From the NCBI GenBank assembly GCA_910577225.1, contig CAJTMV010000034.1, positions 1 to 49,993 on the forward strand: a stretch of 49,993 nucleotides of DNA, written 5' to 3'. A program made the translations under genes and the position numbers. Below, in pieces: positions 35,269 to 44,028 of this stretch; position 1 is the stretch's first letter, and each line of letters opens with the position of its first letter. The notes beneath the pieces are model-generated. The model was not told the origin of the DNA. It did no database searches and worked only from the letters and a program-made list of their open reading frames with translations. The DNA is from an uncultured Eubacterium sp. (GTDB taxonomy: Bacteria > Bacillota > Clostridia > Lachnospirales > Lachnospiraceae).

Positions 35269-36117
35269 TCAGGAAAAATTATTTAACAGTGCACGCATTG
35301 CCTGATAATCCTGTCCCGGATTTTTCTTTTCTGCGAGTTGTACCAGCTTTAGGCCAAGCATCTGGTACATTTGTCTGTCTTCCGTGGACAGACAGTTCAG
35401 ATGTTTCTGCACGGTAGGGAGGTCGTTACGCTCGACGGGGCCGGTCAGCGCGGAAATACAATCCTGCTGAATGACGTTTTCGATATTCTGACGGATGAGT
35501 CCGGCAGCTGCGTTTCTGGCTTCTTCTCTTGTAAAGCCGCATTGCTCCAGCAGCCGGTATCCGGTATCCAGTACTGCGATTACCTGATTACTGAGTATGC
35601 TTGCGGCGGTATGGTATTTCGGTTTGTGTTCGCCAGGGATGCGGCAGACGGTATTGCCGAGTCTGGCAAACAGGTTTGTAACAGCTTCTACGGCCGGATC
35701 CTGTCCTTCGATGGTAAAGTAGGCGTGTTTTAACTGCCCGAAGGAATCAAAACGGCTGCTAAATGGCAGCATGGGATGGAAAGAACAGCCAGAGGCGCCT
35801 GTTTCCGTAATACCGGCAAATGCATCGGACGGAAGCGCTCCGCTGCAGTGGCAGATCACTTTCTCTGCAAGGGATAGCTGCCGGATCTCTTCCCAGACGG
35901 GCACAATCATGCTGTCAGGAGTCGTGATAAACAAAAGATCGCTGTGGAAGATAAGATCTTCCAGTATGGGATAGCTTTTGGATCCGGTAAATGCCGCGGC
36001 GCTGTCGGCAGCTTCTGTCTGTGGATCGTAGTATCCGGCGATACAGATACCGGATTGTTGTAAATATTTTCCTATGGAACAGCCGACACGGCCGGCTCCG
36101 ATAAATCCTATCTTCAT
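35269..36117 (-). CDS. Rossmann-fold/DUF2520 dehydrogenase-like protein
   Basis: 282 residues. The N-terminal Rossmann domain (GFIGAGRVGCSIGKYL, residues 4-19) resembles that of ketopantoate reductase and NADP oxidoreductases; the central HCSGALPSDAF, GCSFHPMLPFS and C-terminal helical DUF2520 region (GLIRQNIENVI ... ALTGPVERND) are typical of the family. It probably reduces or oxidises a small carbonyl compound with NAD(P); the substrate is not known. It lies 110 bases downstream of nadA on the same strand and may share its transcript. Confidence 0.85.
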   Translation of the reverse strand: MKIGFIGAGRVGCSIGKYLQQSGICIAGYYDPQTEAADSAAAFTGSKSYPILEDLIFHSDLLFITTPDSMIVPVWEEIRQLSLAEKVICHCSGALPSDAFAGITETGASGCSFHPMLPFSSRFDSFGQLKHAYFTIEGQDPAVEAVTNLFARLGNTVCRIPGEHKPKYHTAASILSNQVIAVLDTGYRLLEQCGFTREEARNAAAGLIRQNIENVIQQDCISALTGPVERNDLPTVQKHLNCLSTEDRQMYQMLGLKLVQLAEKKNPGQDYQAMRALLNNFS

Positions 36118-36226
36118 AAATACACCTTTTCTGCCTGCCCGACAGGCGGTTTGTTGGGGGTTATGGTATGCAGCTGTCCTGGTACGTCGCCGCCAGACAG
36201 CATGCAGTTATATATCCGATGACTGA

Positions 36227-37165
36227 CTATGAGTTATTTTGCGGACGATGTGCCAGCTCCAGCATCGTATCGATACAGCGGCGTGCCTGTGTCATGACAG
36301 GATCAGGCAGCCGGATTTCTTCTCCGCCGTTTCCCTGTACACAATGCCAGACGTCCATCAGAGTTGTCAGTTTCATATTGCTGCAAATACAGTCTTTGGA
36401 TAAAGCGTAAAATTGTTTCTCCGGACATGCATATTGCAGATGCTGTACAATACTGTTTTCAGTTCCGATGATGAACGACTGGTCGGTACTGTTTCTGGCA
36501 TAATCCATAATTCCGGTCGTACTTCCGACATAATCTGCCTGTCGGGTAACCTGCGGCAGGCATTCCGGATGTACGAGCAGGCGGGCGTCAGGATGGAGGT
36601 CACGCATCTGGCTGACCTGTTCGGCCCGGATACCGGCATGTGCCGGACAGCCGCCGTTTACAAGCTGTATCTGCTTTTCCGGTACCTGGTCTGCCACCCA
36701 CGCGCCAAGATTGCAGTCTGGAAGAAAGAGAATTTTGGAATTTTCCAGGCTGCGGATAATCTGTACGGCAGAGGAGGAGGTTACGCAGACATCGCAAAGT
36801 GTCTTAAGCGCGGAGGTTGTATTGATATAAGCAGCAACCGTATAGCCTTTGTATTGTTCTTTGAGAGCCATAAGCTGATCGGTACTGATCTGTTCGGCCA
36901 TCGGACAGCCGGCCTGTGGCTGGGATAAAAGTACTTTTTTTTGCGGAGAAAGTATTTTTACCGTTTCGGCCATAAAACGAACGCCGCATAATAAAATGGT
37001 TTTCTGGCTGGCTTTTGCCGCCTCCAGGCTGAGTCCGTAAGAATCGCCTACAAAATCAGCAATTTCCCAGATATCGTGACTCTGGTACGCATGAGCCAGA
37101 ATGCAGATATCCCGTTCTTTTTTTAGCTTCAGGATCTCATCCTGTATGGTTTTTGTCGTATGCAT
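36227..37165 (-). CDS. nadA: Quinolinate synthase A
   Basis: 312 residues, the normal length. It condenses iminoaspartate with dihydroxyacetone phosphate to quinolinate, using a 4Fe-4S cluster. The three cluster-ligand cysteines are recognisable: LLCGVRFMAETVKIL (near 82), the conserved TSSSAVQI/CNLGAWV region, and SKDCICSNMKLTTLMD near 280; HPECLP and GSTTGIMDYA are further family blocks. It is transcribed away from nadB, from a shared control region, which suggests joint repression by NiaR. The cluster is oxygen-sensitive, in line with an anaerobe. Confidence 0.94.
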   Translation of the reverse strand: MHTTKTIQDEILKLKKERDICILAHAYQSHDIWEIADFVGDSYGLSLEAAKASQKTILLCGVRFMAETVKILSPQKKVLLSQPQAGCPMAEQISTDQLMALKEQYKGYTVAAYINTTSALKTLCDVCVTSSSAVQIIRSLENSKILFLPDCNLGAWVADQVPEKQIQLVNGGCPAHAGIRAEQVSQMRDLHPDARLLVHPECLPQVTRQADYVGSTTGIMDYARNSTDQSFIIGTENSIVQHLQYACPEKQFYALSKDCICSNMKLTTLMDVWHCVQGNGGEEIRLPDPVMTQARRCIDTMLELAHRPQNNS

Positions 37166-37210
37166 AGTAATACCTTTCCTGACAATTGAGAAACATTAGA
37201 AACTGCATAG

Positions 37211-37285
37211 ATTATATAGGAAGGCGTTCGTATTGTCAATAGTTATGTCATGTGTCTTGTCAGATAGATAGTCATGTGCTATAAT
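37211..37285. promoter_or_regulatory. Divergent nadA/nadB promoters with TGTCA direct repeats
   Basis: nadA: minus-strand TTGACA (37239-37234), 17-base spacer, TATAAT (37216-37211). nadB: TTGTCA (37257-37262), 17-base spacer, TATAAT (37280-37285). TGTCA occurs at 37234, 37246 and 37258, exactly 12 bp apart, covering both -35 boxes. This is the likely NiaR operator. Confidence 0.75.
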
Positions 37286-37346
37286 GTGCGTATTGTTTCG
37301 GCGGCAGCGTGCATAAAGCATATCAGTGAAGAAAGAGCAGGTGTCT

Positions 37347-38663
37347 ATGAAGACAGATATTTTAATTATTGGCAGCGGATGCAGCGGTTTATATTGTGCA
37401 CTTCATCTGCCAGCAAAAATGCAGATTACGATGATTACAAAATCAGATCTGGAAAGCAGCGATTCGTTTCTGGCTCAGGGTGGAATTTGTATGCTCAAAG
37501 ATGAGGCGGATTATGAGGATTATTTTGAGGATACGATGCGTGCCGGCCATTATGAAAACGATCGGACGTCTGTAGAGATTATGATACGTTCTTCCGGACA
37601 GGTGATCAGGGACCTGTTATCGTATGGTGTGGATTTTCAGCGGGAAAAAGACGGTCGTCTGGCGTTTACAAAAGAAGGGGCGCATTCAGATAAGCGGATT
37701 TTGTTTCATAAGGACATTACAGGGAAAGAGATTACCCAAAAGCTGCTGGAACAGGTAAAAAAACGGCCGAATATCCGGCTGCTGGAGCATACGGTTATGC
37801 TGGATATTATCAGCCGGGAGAACCGATGTTACGGGGCGGCTGTGCGCAAAGCGAACGGTATGACAGGAATCATCAGGGCCTCCCGTACCATACTTGCTAC
37901 AGGCGGAATCGGCGGGCTTTACAGGCATTCGACCAATTTCCGGCATCTGACAGGCGATGGGGTAGCGGCAGCGCTCCGGCATAAGGTGGCGCTTTACAAT
38001 ATGAGTTATGTTCAGATTCATCCAACGACGCTTTGGACAGCTGACCAGCAGGAACGCAGTTTTCTGATTTCTGAATCGGTACGAGGGGAGGGGGCAAGAC
38101 TTTATGATAAACAAATGCGTCGTTTTGTCAATGAACTGCTGCCGAGGGATGAACTTACAGCAGCGATACAGGCGCAGATGAAAAAAGATGATACGGCGTT
38201 TGTATGGGAGGATTTAAGACCCATTCCACCAAAAGAGCTACAGACGCATTTTCCAAATATTATTGCGCATTGTGCCGCGATGGGGTATGATGTTGCAAAA
38301 GAATGTATTCCAGTCGTTCCGGCCCAGCATTATTTTATGGGTGGTATCCGTACCGACGGGCACAGTCGTACATCCATGGAGCAGTTGTATGCGGTCGGTG
38401 AGACGGCCTGCAACGGAGTACATGGGAAAAACCGTCTGGCAAGCAATTCTTTGCTGGAGAGTCTTGTGTTTGCAAAAAGAGCGGCGCAGGATATCGCTTC
38501 ATCCTGGAAGCGAAGCGGGACGGAGGTCTGGCCGGATATGTCTGCAGATTTGAAGCGATATGAAAATTATGAGCAGCTGATGGAAGAAAACAAAGTCCTG
38601 GTACGACAGGAAATAAAGGCGGCTGCTGCAAAAGACGAGTCTAAAAACAGAAAGGAATATTAG
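37347..38663 (+). CDS. nadB: L-aspartate oxidase
   Basis: 438 residues from ATG 37347; the GTG at 37326 lacks a ribosome site. The FAD-binding GxGxxG motif (ILIIGSGCSGLYCALHL, 5-21) is followed by the succinate dehydrogenase/fumarate reductase-type core (SFLAQGGICM, REKDGRLAFTKEGAHSDKRI, ATGGIGGLYRHSTN, HPTTLW, RGEGARL, GGIRTDGHSRTSMEQLYAVG, NRLASNSLLESLVFA). It makes iminoaspartate for NadA, with fumarate or another acceptor replacing oxygen in anaerobes. It is shorter than the roughly 530-residue Escherichia enzyme because the C-terminal helical domain is reduced, as I recall for other Clostridia. It starts the nadB-nadC-niaR operon. Confidence 0.94.
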   Translation: MKTDILIIGSGCSGLYCALHLPAKMQITMITKSDLESSDSFLAQGGICMLKDEADYEDYFEDTMRAGHYENDRTSVEIMIRSSGQVIRDLLSYGVDFQREKDGRLAFTKEGAHSDKRILFHKDITGKEITQKLLEQVKKRPNIRLLEHTVMLDIISRENRCYGAAVRKANGMTGIIRASRTILATGGIGGLYRHSTNFRHLTGDGVAAALRHKVALYNMSYVQIHPTTLWTADQQERSFLISESVRGEGARLYDKQMRRFVNELLPRDELTAAIQAQMKKDDTAFVWEDLRPIPPKELQTHFPNIIAHCAAMGYDVAKECIPVVPAQHYFMGGIRTDGHSRTSMEQLYAVGETACNGVHGKNRLASNSLLESLVFAKRAAQDIASSWKRSGTEVWPDMSADLKRYENYEQLMEENKVLVRQEIKAAAAKDESKNRKEY

Positions 38664-38667
38664 AACG

Positions 38668-39528
38668 ATGATGGACCCAATTACAATGAAATTGAATGCA
38701 GATCCTTTGTTATTAAGCGCGTTGCGGGAAGATATCACGAGCGACGACGTATCGACGAACAGCGTTATGCCGTTTGCGCAGACCGGAGAAGCGGATCTGA
38801 TCTGTAAACAGGATGGAATTATCTGCGGCCTGCAGATTTTTGAACGGGTATTTACACTGCTGGATGAGGCGGTAAAAATGGAGGGATTTGCGGCAGACGG
38901 CGACCGTGTCAGCAGCGGGCAGCTGGTAGCGAAAGTACGGGGCGATATCCGTACGCTGCTCTGCGCGGAACGTACGGCGTTAAATTATTTACAGCGTATG
39001 AGCGGAATCGCGACGGATACGCATGCGGCAGTCAGTCTGCTGGAAGGAACGAATATTAAGCTGCTGGATACGAGAAAGACGTCTCCGAATAATCGCATTT
39101 TTGAAAAATATGCCGTACGTACCGGCGGCGGCAATAACCATCGGTATAATTTGTCGGATGGCGTATTATTGAAAGACAATCATATCGGCGCGGCGGGCAG
39201 CGTTCAAAAGGCGGTGCAGATGGCAAAAGAATACGCGCCTTTTGTACGTAAGATAGAAGTGGAAACAGAAACGCTCTCCATGGTAAAAGAAGCCGTAGAA
39301 GCAGGCGCGGATATTATTATGCTGGATAATATGACGCTGGAACAGATGAGAGAAGCAATCTGCCTGATCGACGGCAGAGCGGAGATAGAAGTCTCTGGTA
39401 ATGTTACAAAAGAAAAGATTGCGGATCTGGCCAGTCTCGGCGTGGATTATATTTCCAGCGGCGCCCTGACGCATTCTGCGCCAATCCTGGATTTTTCACT
39501 GAAAAATCTGCATGTGGTGCAGAATTAG
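38668..39528 (+). CDS. nadC: Nicotinate-nucleotide pyrophosphorylase (carboxylating)
   Basis: 286 residues, four bases after nadB. It converts quinolinate and PRPP to nicotinate mononucleotide. Family blocks: ALREDITSDDVSTNSVM at the N-terminus, AERTALNYLQRMSGIAT, LDTRKTSPNNRIFEKYAVRTGGGNNHR (phosphoribosyl/quinolinate contacts), LLKDNHIGA, VETETL, IIMLDNM and EVSGNV, DYISSGALTHS. ATG 38668 and 38671 are both possible starts. Confidence 0.95.
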   Translation: MMDPITMKLNADPLLLSALREDITSDDVSTNSVMPFAQTGEADLICKQDGIICGLQIFERVFTLLDEAVKMEGFAADGDRVSSGQLVAKVRGDIRTLLCAERTALNYLQRMSGIATDTHAAVSLLEGTNIKLLDTRKTSPNNRIFEKYAVRTGGGNNHRYNLSDGVLLKDNHIGAAGSVQKAVQMAKEYAPFVRKIEVETETLSMVKEAVEAGADIIMLDNMTLEQMREAICLIDGRAEIEVSGNVTKEKIADLASLGVDYISSGALTHSAPILDFSLKNLHVVQN

Positions 39529-39561
39529 TAAAAAAGGCTGAATAGAAAGGAGATGCGGCAG

Positions 39562-40119
39562 ATGACCCCGGAACAACGTAGAAAACAGCTTTTATCATTG
39601 CTGTCACACAGCAGAACACCGATTTCCGGAACGGCGCTTGCACAGCAGCTGCAGGTCAGCCGACAGGTAATTGTACAGGATATTGCGCTATTGCGTGCAA
39701 ATGGCGCAGATATTTTATCCGCAAACCGCGGCTATCTGATACTGCCGGCAGATCGTGAAGCCAGCCGGGTATTTAAAGTGCTCCATTCTGATGACGAAGC
39801 AGAAGAAGAGCTGACGATGATTGTGGATATGGGTGGGAAAATCCGGGATGTATTTATTTATCATAAAGCGTACGGAGTTGTGCGCGCAGAAATGAATATC
39901 CGTTCGCGCAAAGATATTTCGGATTTTATGACAAATATTCAGTCAGGAAAATCCAGACTGTTAAAAAACGCAACGTCCGGGTATCATTATCATACGATCT
40001 TTGCAGACGATGTACAGACACTGGATGCCATTCAGGACGCGCTTGCAAAAAGAGGAATGCTGGCGCCTCTTGTAGAAGACGAACCGGTTGATTTTTGGAA
40101 ACAGGATACCAGAGCCTGA
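39562..40119 (+). CDS. niaR: Niacin-responsive repressor NiaR
   Basis: 185 residues from ATG 39562 (AAAGGAG nine bases upstream). An N-terminal HTH_11 winged helix (about 1-60; LAQQLQVSRQVIVQDIALLR) is joined to a C-terminal 3H domain (about 70-170), whose conserved histidines are seen in FIYHKAYGVV and SGYHYHTIF; these bind metal and nicotinate. NiaR (YrxA) represses NAD synthesis or niacin uptake when niacin is available. Its position at the end of the nadBC operon implies autoregulation through the 37211-37285 control region. Confidence 0.9.
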   Translation: MTPEQRRKQLLSLLSHSRTPISGTALAQQLQVSRQVIVQDIALLRANGADILSANRGYLILPADREASRVFKVLHSDDEAEEELTMIVDMGGKIRDVFIYHKAYGVVRAEMNIRSRKDISDFMTNIQSGKSRLLKNATSGYHYHTIFADDVQTLDAIQDALAKRGMLAPLVEDEPVDFWKQDTRA

Positions 40120-40159
40120 TTTTTGCATAAGATAATAAAAACCCCGAAGGGGTATCGAT

Positions 40160-41041
40160 ATGAGCTACCGAACACGTTTGGATCAGGCCTGGCTGCATAC
40201 GCTGACGCTGCCTCTGCATCCGGATTCCGGATATATTCTGTTTAGCGATTGTCATCGCGCAGACGGCAGGGCAAACGATAATTTTCTAAAAAATGAATTT
40301 CTTTATCTGGCTGCACTGCGTTATTATGACCGACGTGGCTATACGTATCTGGAACTTGGCGACGGCGATGAATTATGGGAGAATCGCTCGATGGAAAAGA
40401 TCAAAGAGATGCATCCTCATAGTTTTGAGCTGCTTGCCAGATTGCAGAGCGAACGGCGGGCATACTTTATTTATGGAAATCATGATCTGCAAAAAAAAGA
40501 CGCCGGATTTTGTAAAAAGTATTTATCTACGTATAGGAACAGTCATTCTTTACGCGATCATCCCTTATTTCCGGACAGCTGCTTTTATTCGGGAATACTT
40601 CTGGAAGATCCGCTTCATAAAAAAAATATTTTTCTTACCCATGGACATCAGGTAGAAATTATGAACAGTACGTTTTGGAAAGTGAATCGCTTTCTTGTGC
40701 GCTATTTGTGGAAAAATCTCGAACTGCTCGGGGCGCCGGACCCGACGAGCGCCGCGAAAAATAATACGAAAAAAGATCGTGCAGAAAAACGCCTGTGCGC
40801 ATGGGCTTCTGAAAACAATCTGATTCTCATTGCCGGACATACGCACCGGCCAATGACAGGCTCTAAAAATTCTCCTTATTTTAATACCGGAAGCTGTGTG
40901 CATCCTGCAGGAATTACCGGAATTGAGATCGAACACAGAACGATAACGCTTGTTAAATGGTCGCTGGGAACAAAAAGCGATCAGACCGTTTATGTGAAGC
41001 GGGAAGTGCTGGGTGAAAACGTTCGTATCGATGACTGCTAA
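40160..41041 (+). CDS. Calcineurin-type metallophosphoesterase
   Basis: 293 residues. The five metal-binding blocks are present in order: SDCHRAD (D-x-H near 30), LGDGDELWENRS, YGNHDLQ, FLTHGHQVE, AGHTHRP (G-H-x-H near 240). The DGDELWEN block and THGHQ resemble UDP-2,3-diacylglucosamine hydrolase-like and other unassigned phosphoesterases in Firmicutes; the substrate is unknown. A short hairpin (ACCCC-GAA-GGGGT) contains the ribosome site AAGGGG seven bases before the ATG. It follows niaR by 40 bases. Confidence 0.85.
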   Translation: MSYRTRLDQAWLHTLTLPLHPDSGYILFSDCHRADGRANDNFLKNEFLYLAALRYYDRRGYTYLELGDGDELWENRSMEKIKEMHPHSFELLARLQSERRAYFIYGNHDLQKKDAGFCKKYLSTYRNSHSLRDHPLFPDSCFYSGILLEDPLHKKNIFLTHGHQVEIMNSTFWKVNRFLVRYLWKNLELLGAPDPTSAAKNNTKKDRAEKRLCAWASENNLILIAGHTHRPMTGSKNSPYFNTGSCVHPAGITGIEIEHRTITLVKWSLGTKSDQTVYVKREVLGENVRIDDC

Positions 41042-41044
41042 AAA

Positions 41045-41079
41045 TTCATACGAAATTCATATGGATGTGATATGATAAT
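41045..41079 (+). promoter_or_regulatory. Autoregulatory promoter of the two-component system
   Basis: TTCATA at 41045-41050 and 41056-41061 are 11 bp apart, followed after nine bases by TATGAT (41071-41076). This is the architecture of an OmpR/PhoB-type activated promoter with no good -35. The same arrangement lies before the ABC exporter at 45031-45062. Confidence 0.75.
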
Positions 41080-41129
41080 GCCAGCTGATAATACAATGAA
41101 ATAAGATGTACAGAAAGGAAACGTCAGAT

Positions 41130-41816
41130 ATGCAGACAGCTTATCAGATACTTTTTCTGGAAGACGAACCTGTGATCCGTGAAGTATTAAAAGAATATAT
41201 GACCATATCCGGTTATGAAGTGACAACGGCAGAAAATGGAGAAGAGGCGGTACGACTTCTGGAACAGCAAAAATTCGATGCCGCTGTTTTGGACATTATG
41301 GTACCAGGAATCGACGGCTTTGAGGTACTGCGCCATATCCGCAGTCATACGCCCGATATGGCGGTCATTATGCTGACGGCGCTGGATGATGAGAAAACAC
41401 AGGTACAGGCGTTTAATCTCTATGCGGATGACTATATTATTAAACCGGTATCTCCGATTATTTTATTAAAACGAATGGAAACGGTGCTGCGCCGGACAGC
41501 CGGTCTGACACAGTCGAAAAAGGAAGAACCGAATCGTGGAATCTGTCTGCAGCAGGAAGCATATGCGGCATACTATCAGGGAGAGAAGCTGCCGCTGACA
41601 TTAAGCGAGTATCTGCTGCTTTCGGCACTTTACGAAGAACCGAACCGCGTGTTTACGAGAGAACAGCTGATTCTGCGTATTTACAATGAAGACTATATCG
41701 GCAACGACAGAATCATCGATGCACATGTGAAAAATCTGCGCAAAAAGCTGCCGACTGCCTGTATCAAAACGGTAATTGGAGTCGGATATCAGTTTGACAG
41801 GGAGGCGGACCGATGA
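41130..41816 (+). CDS. OmpR/PhoB-family response regulator
   Basis: 228 residues from ATG 41130 (AAAGGAA nine bases upstream). Receiver domain 1-118: acidic pocket E11/D12, phosphorylated Asp55 in AAVLDIMVPGIDG, conserved Thr in IMLTALDD, Lys in DYIIKPVSP. The C-terminal winged HTH (about 130-228) has EYLLLSALYEEPNRVFTREQ, DRIIDAHVKNLRKKLP and the terminal hairpin TVIGVGYQF. It overlaps its histidine kinase by four bases (ATGA). It probably binds the TTCATA repeats before its own gene and the ABC exporter. Confidence 0.95.
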   Translation: MQTAYQILFLEDEPVIREVLKEYMTISGYEVTTAENGEEAVRLLEQQKFDAAVLDIMVPGIDGFEVLRHIRSHTPDMAVIMLTALDDEKTQVQAFNLYADDYIIKPVSPIILLKRMETVLRRTAGLTQSKKEEPNRGICLQQEAYAAYYQGEKLPLTLSEYLLLSALYEEPNRVFTREQLILRIYNEDYIGNDRIIDAHVKNLRKKLPTACIKTVIGVGYQFDREADR

Positions 41817-43294
41817 GGGAGCTGGGACGGAAAAATTTATGTTATAGTCTGCTGCTGGCTGCGGTTTTGATGGTGCTTTTAACAGGTTACTTTATATGGA
41901 TGCTGCCTTCCCTGTATGTATCTTATACTGAAGAACAAAACCTGAAGGCGGTCAGAACACAGCATCAGTCGTTTATGGAAACCGGTACGTATGATCATAT
42001 CCGCGTCAAAAATCCTTCTGCCTGCGTCTCAGTCCGTATTCCATTTGAGAAGGCCTGTGTGGAACTGACTTCAAAAAGAATCGCGGTAATAATTACGGCA
42101 GAAAACGCAGATACAATAGAGCTGATGGAGCAGATACAGTCGCTGGCAAAAAAAATGACGCCAGGAGCATGGAGCCGCATGGATGATCAGGAGCTGAAAA
42201 AACATTCGCTAAATTGGCAGATCGAAGAGCAGATCCGTCAGATTCAGGACAGACTGAATACAATATGGGAAAAGCAGATCCGTCTTCCGTTTGCCCTGGA
42301 AGTCATCGATCTGACAGCAGAAAAAGAGCTTTACTATAATGAATCGTTTCGGATTTATCCGTTGTCTGATCAGGGAATGATCGTAGAAACCACAGTATTT
42401 GACGACAATAATCAGTATACGAATTATCTGGCGGTTGAACAGGCGGCTGATGCGATCGTATTTACGGTACTTCCCGTTATTACACCTCAGATGGAGGAGA
42501 TCCGGCCGGTCGTCATGCAGAGCATACCGATGCTGTGCGCAGTCATTCTTATGCTGGTACTGATATTTTCACAGCTGTATTCGAATGGTATTGTACATCC
42601 GGTCTATAAAAAGCTGGAAGATGTGAATCAGCATCTTATGGAAGAAAATAAACGCCAGGAAATGTTTCTCGGAGCATCGTCCCATCAGCTAAAAACACCG
42701 ATCACAGCCGCGCTTTTATTAATCGACGGCATGATTGGGCAGATTGGTAAATACAAAGATTATGAGAAGTATCTGCCTAAAGTAAAAGAGCAGCTGTTAT
42801 CTATGCGAAGGATGGCGGAAGAAATATTGTCGCTGAATCAGACGTGCAGCAAACTAAAACAGGAACCTGTTCATCTGTATGAGCTGATTCAGGCGCAGAC
42901 AGCTTCTTATCAGGTGGCCGCGGCAGCCAGGCAGCTCAAAATATCTGTGGAAGGAACGAAAGAGATTTGTATCCGTACAGACGCTGATCTGCTCGCGAAA
43001 ATCATTGACAATCTGCTGGCAAACGCAGTAGCATATACCCCGCAGGGAGGGTGCATCAGACTGATGCTCTCTGAGCAGAGCGTGACGATTCAAAATCAGG
43101 GAATGATACCGGCGGATATTCTTCCGCACATTTTTGAGCCGTTTGTCAGCGGGGAACATCGAAGCGGCTCGCATGGACTGGGGTTATATATTGCCGCGTA
43201 TTATGCGAGGATGATGGGTGCGGATTTGCGGATTTATAATCGGGAAAAACGTGTAGAGGCGATTTTGATGTTTGCGGGGAAAAGAAATTCGTGA
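41813..43294 (+). CDS. Sensor histidine kinase
   Basis: 493 residues. Two membrane spans (about 12-35 and 238-258) enclose an extracellular sensor of about 200 residues with no motif I know. The cytoplasmic part has a HisKA helix with His291 in ASSHQLKTPITAA, then the ATPase: N box IIDNLLANAVAYT, F-like region HIFEPFVSG and G2 box GSHGLGLYIAAYY. No HAMP domain is obvious. It phosphorylates the preceding response regulator. The large extracellular loop suggests direct sensing outside the cell rather than the intramembrane sensing of BceS-type kinases. Confidence 0.93.
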   Translation: MRELGRKNLCYSLLLAAVLMVLLTGYFIWMLPSLYVSYTEEQNLKAVRTQHQSFMETGTYDHIRVKNPSACVSVRIPFEKACVELTSKRIAVIITAENADTIELMEQIQSLAKKMTPGAWSRMDDQELKKHSLNWQIEEQIRQIQDRLNTIWEKQIRLPFALEVIDLTAEKELYYNESFRIYPLSDQGMIVETTVFDDNNQYTNYLAVEQAADAIVFTVLPVITPQMEEIRPVVMQSIPMLCAVILMLVLIFSQLYSNGIVHPVYKKLEDVNQHLMEENKRQEMFLGASSHQLKTPITAALLLIDGMIGQIGKYKDYEKYLPKVKEQLLSMRRMAEEILSLNQTCSKLKQEPVHLYELIQAQTASYQVAAAARQLKISVEGTKEICIRTDADLLAKIIDNLLANAVAYTPQGGCIRLMLSEQSVTIQNQGMIPADILPHIFEPFVSGEHRSGSHGLGLYIAAYYARMMGADLRIYNREKRVEAILMFAGKRNS

Positions 43295-43350
43295 AGGTAT
43301 CTCAAATTTATGAGGCATCGTGGGTGATACGGATGAAATTTGGGATGCAT

Positions 43351-43369
43351 TCTCCCCAAAGTGGGGAGA
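43351..43369. terminator. Short GC-rich hairpin between convergent genes
   Basis: TCTCCCC-AAAGT-GGGGAGA, followed within a few bases by GATTTTGG; probably ends the kinase transcript and, from the other side, the GNAT transcript. Confidence 0.6.
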
Positions 43370-43387
43370 GCAGATTTTGGAATGATT

Positions 43388-43900
43388 TTAAGACAGGCTC
43401 TGACAGTGTTTCAGCACTTTCTGGTAAGCGATTCTTGGACTGTTTTCAGATACATAAATGATGCCGCATTTTTGGTAGCCGCTGCTTTCCAGCAGATGCT
43501 GCATCAGCGTGTTATTTTTATGCGTGTCTATCCGGATATTCGCTGCTCTGGATTCGCAAAACTGTATGCAGCAGTGAAAAACACCTTTTTGTCTGCCATT
43601 GCTGGCAATGCGGTGTATGGTGCCATAGGGCTCGTGATTTAGCCAGCTGCCATTTTCGATTGTCTGATAGGTGGGCTCATCGCCGGTTAGAAACGCAAAT
43701 ACGCCGACAATGTCGTGTGCTGCAGGATCTGTAATGACATAACTGCAGCCAGTCTGTATGTCGTTTTTTACAACATCTGCTGACGGGCGATCCGTTCCCC
43801 ACTGATCAGGGTTTCCGGAACGACGCATTTGATCGCGGGCATATGCGTAGATTGCAAGAATTTCGTTTAGATCATCGAATACTGATTTGCGTATTTTCAT
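43388..43900 (-). CDS. GNAT-family N-acetyltransferase
   Basis: 170 residues with a GNAT fold: N-terminal IRKSVFDDLNEILAIYAYAR, central strands SYVITDPAAHDIVGVFAF, then THRIASNGRQKGVFHCCIQF, where the GRQKGV loop stands in for the usual Q/R-x-x-G-x-G/A acetyl-CoA loop, and the C-terminal DTHKNNTLMQHLLESSGYQK. It transfers acetyl from acetyl-CoA to an amine of unknown identity. Read on the opposite strand to the two-component system and next to the large repeat array. Confidence 0.85.
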   Translation of the reverse strand: MKIRKSVFDDLNEILAIYAYARDQMRRSGNPDQWGTDRPSADVVKNDIQTGCSYVITDPAAHDIVGVFAFLTGDEPTYQTIENGSWLNHEPYGTIHRIASNGRQKGVFHCCIQFCESRAANIRIDTHKNNTLMQHLLESSGYQKCGIIYVSENSPRIAYQKVLKHCQSLS

Positions 43901-44028
43901 AAATAATTATCCATCCAATCTTCTGATAATGTCTTTTGAAAGAAATTATAGCGCAAATGATTGGAAAGAGCCATGGACATATTTAACAAAATCAGGCAGG
44001 CGGGGATTTACGGATTGTGGGTCGTACC

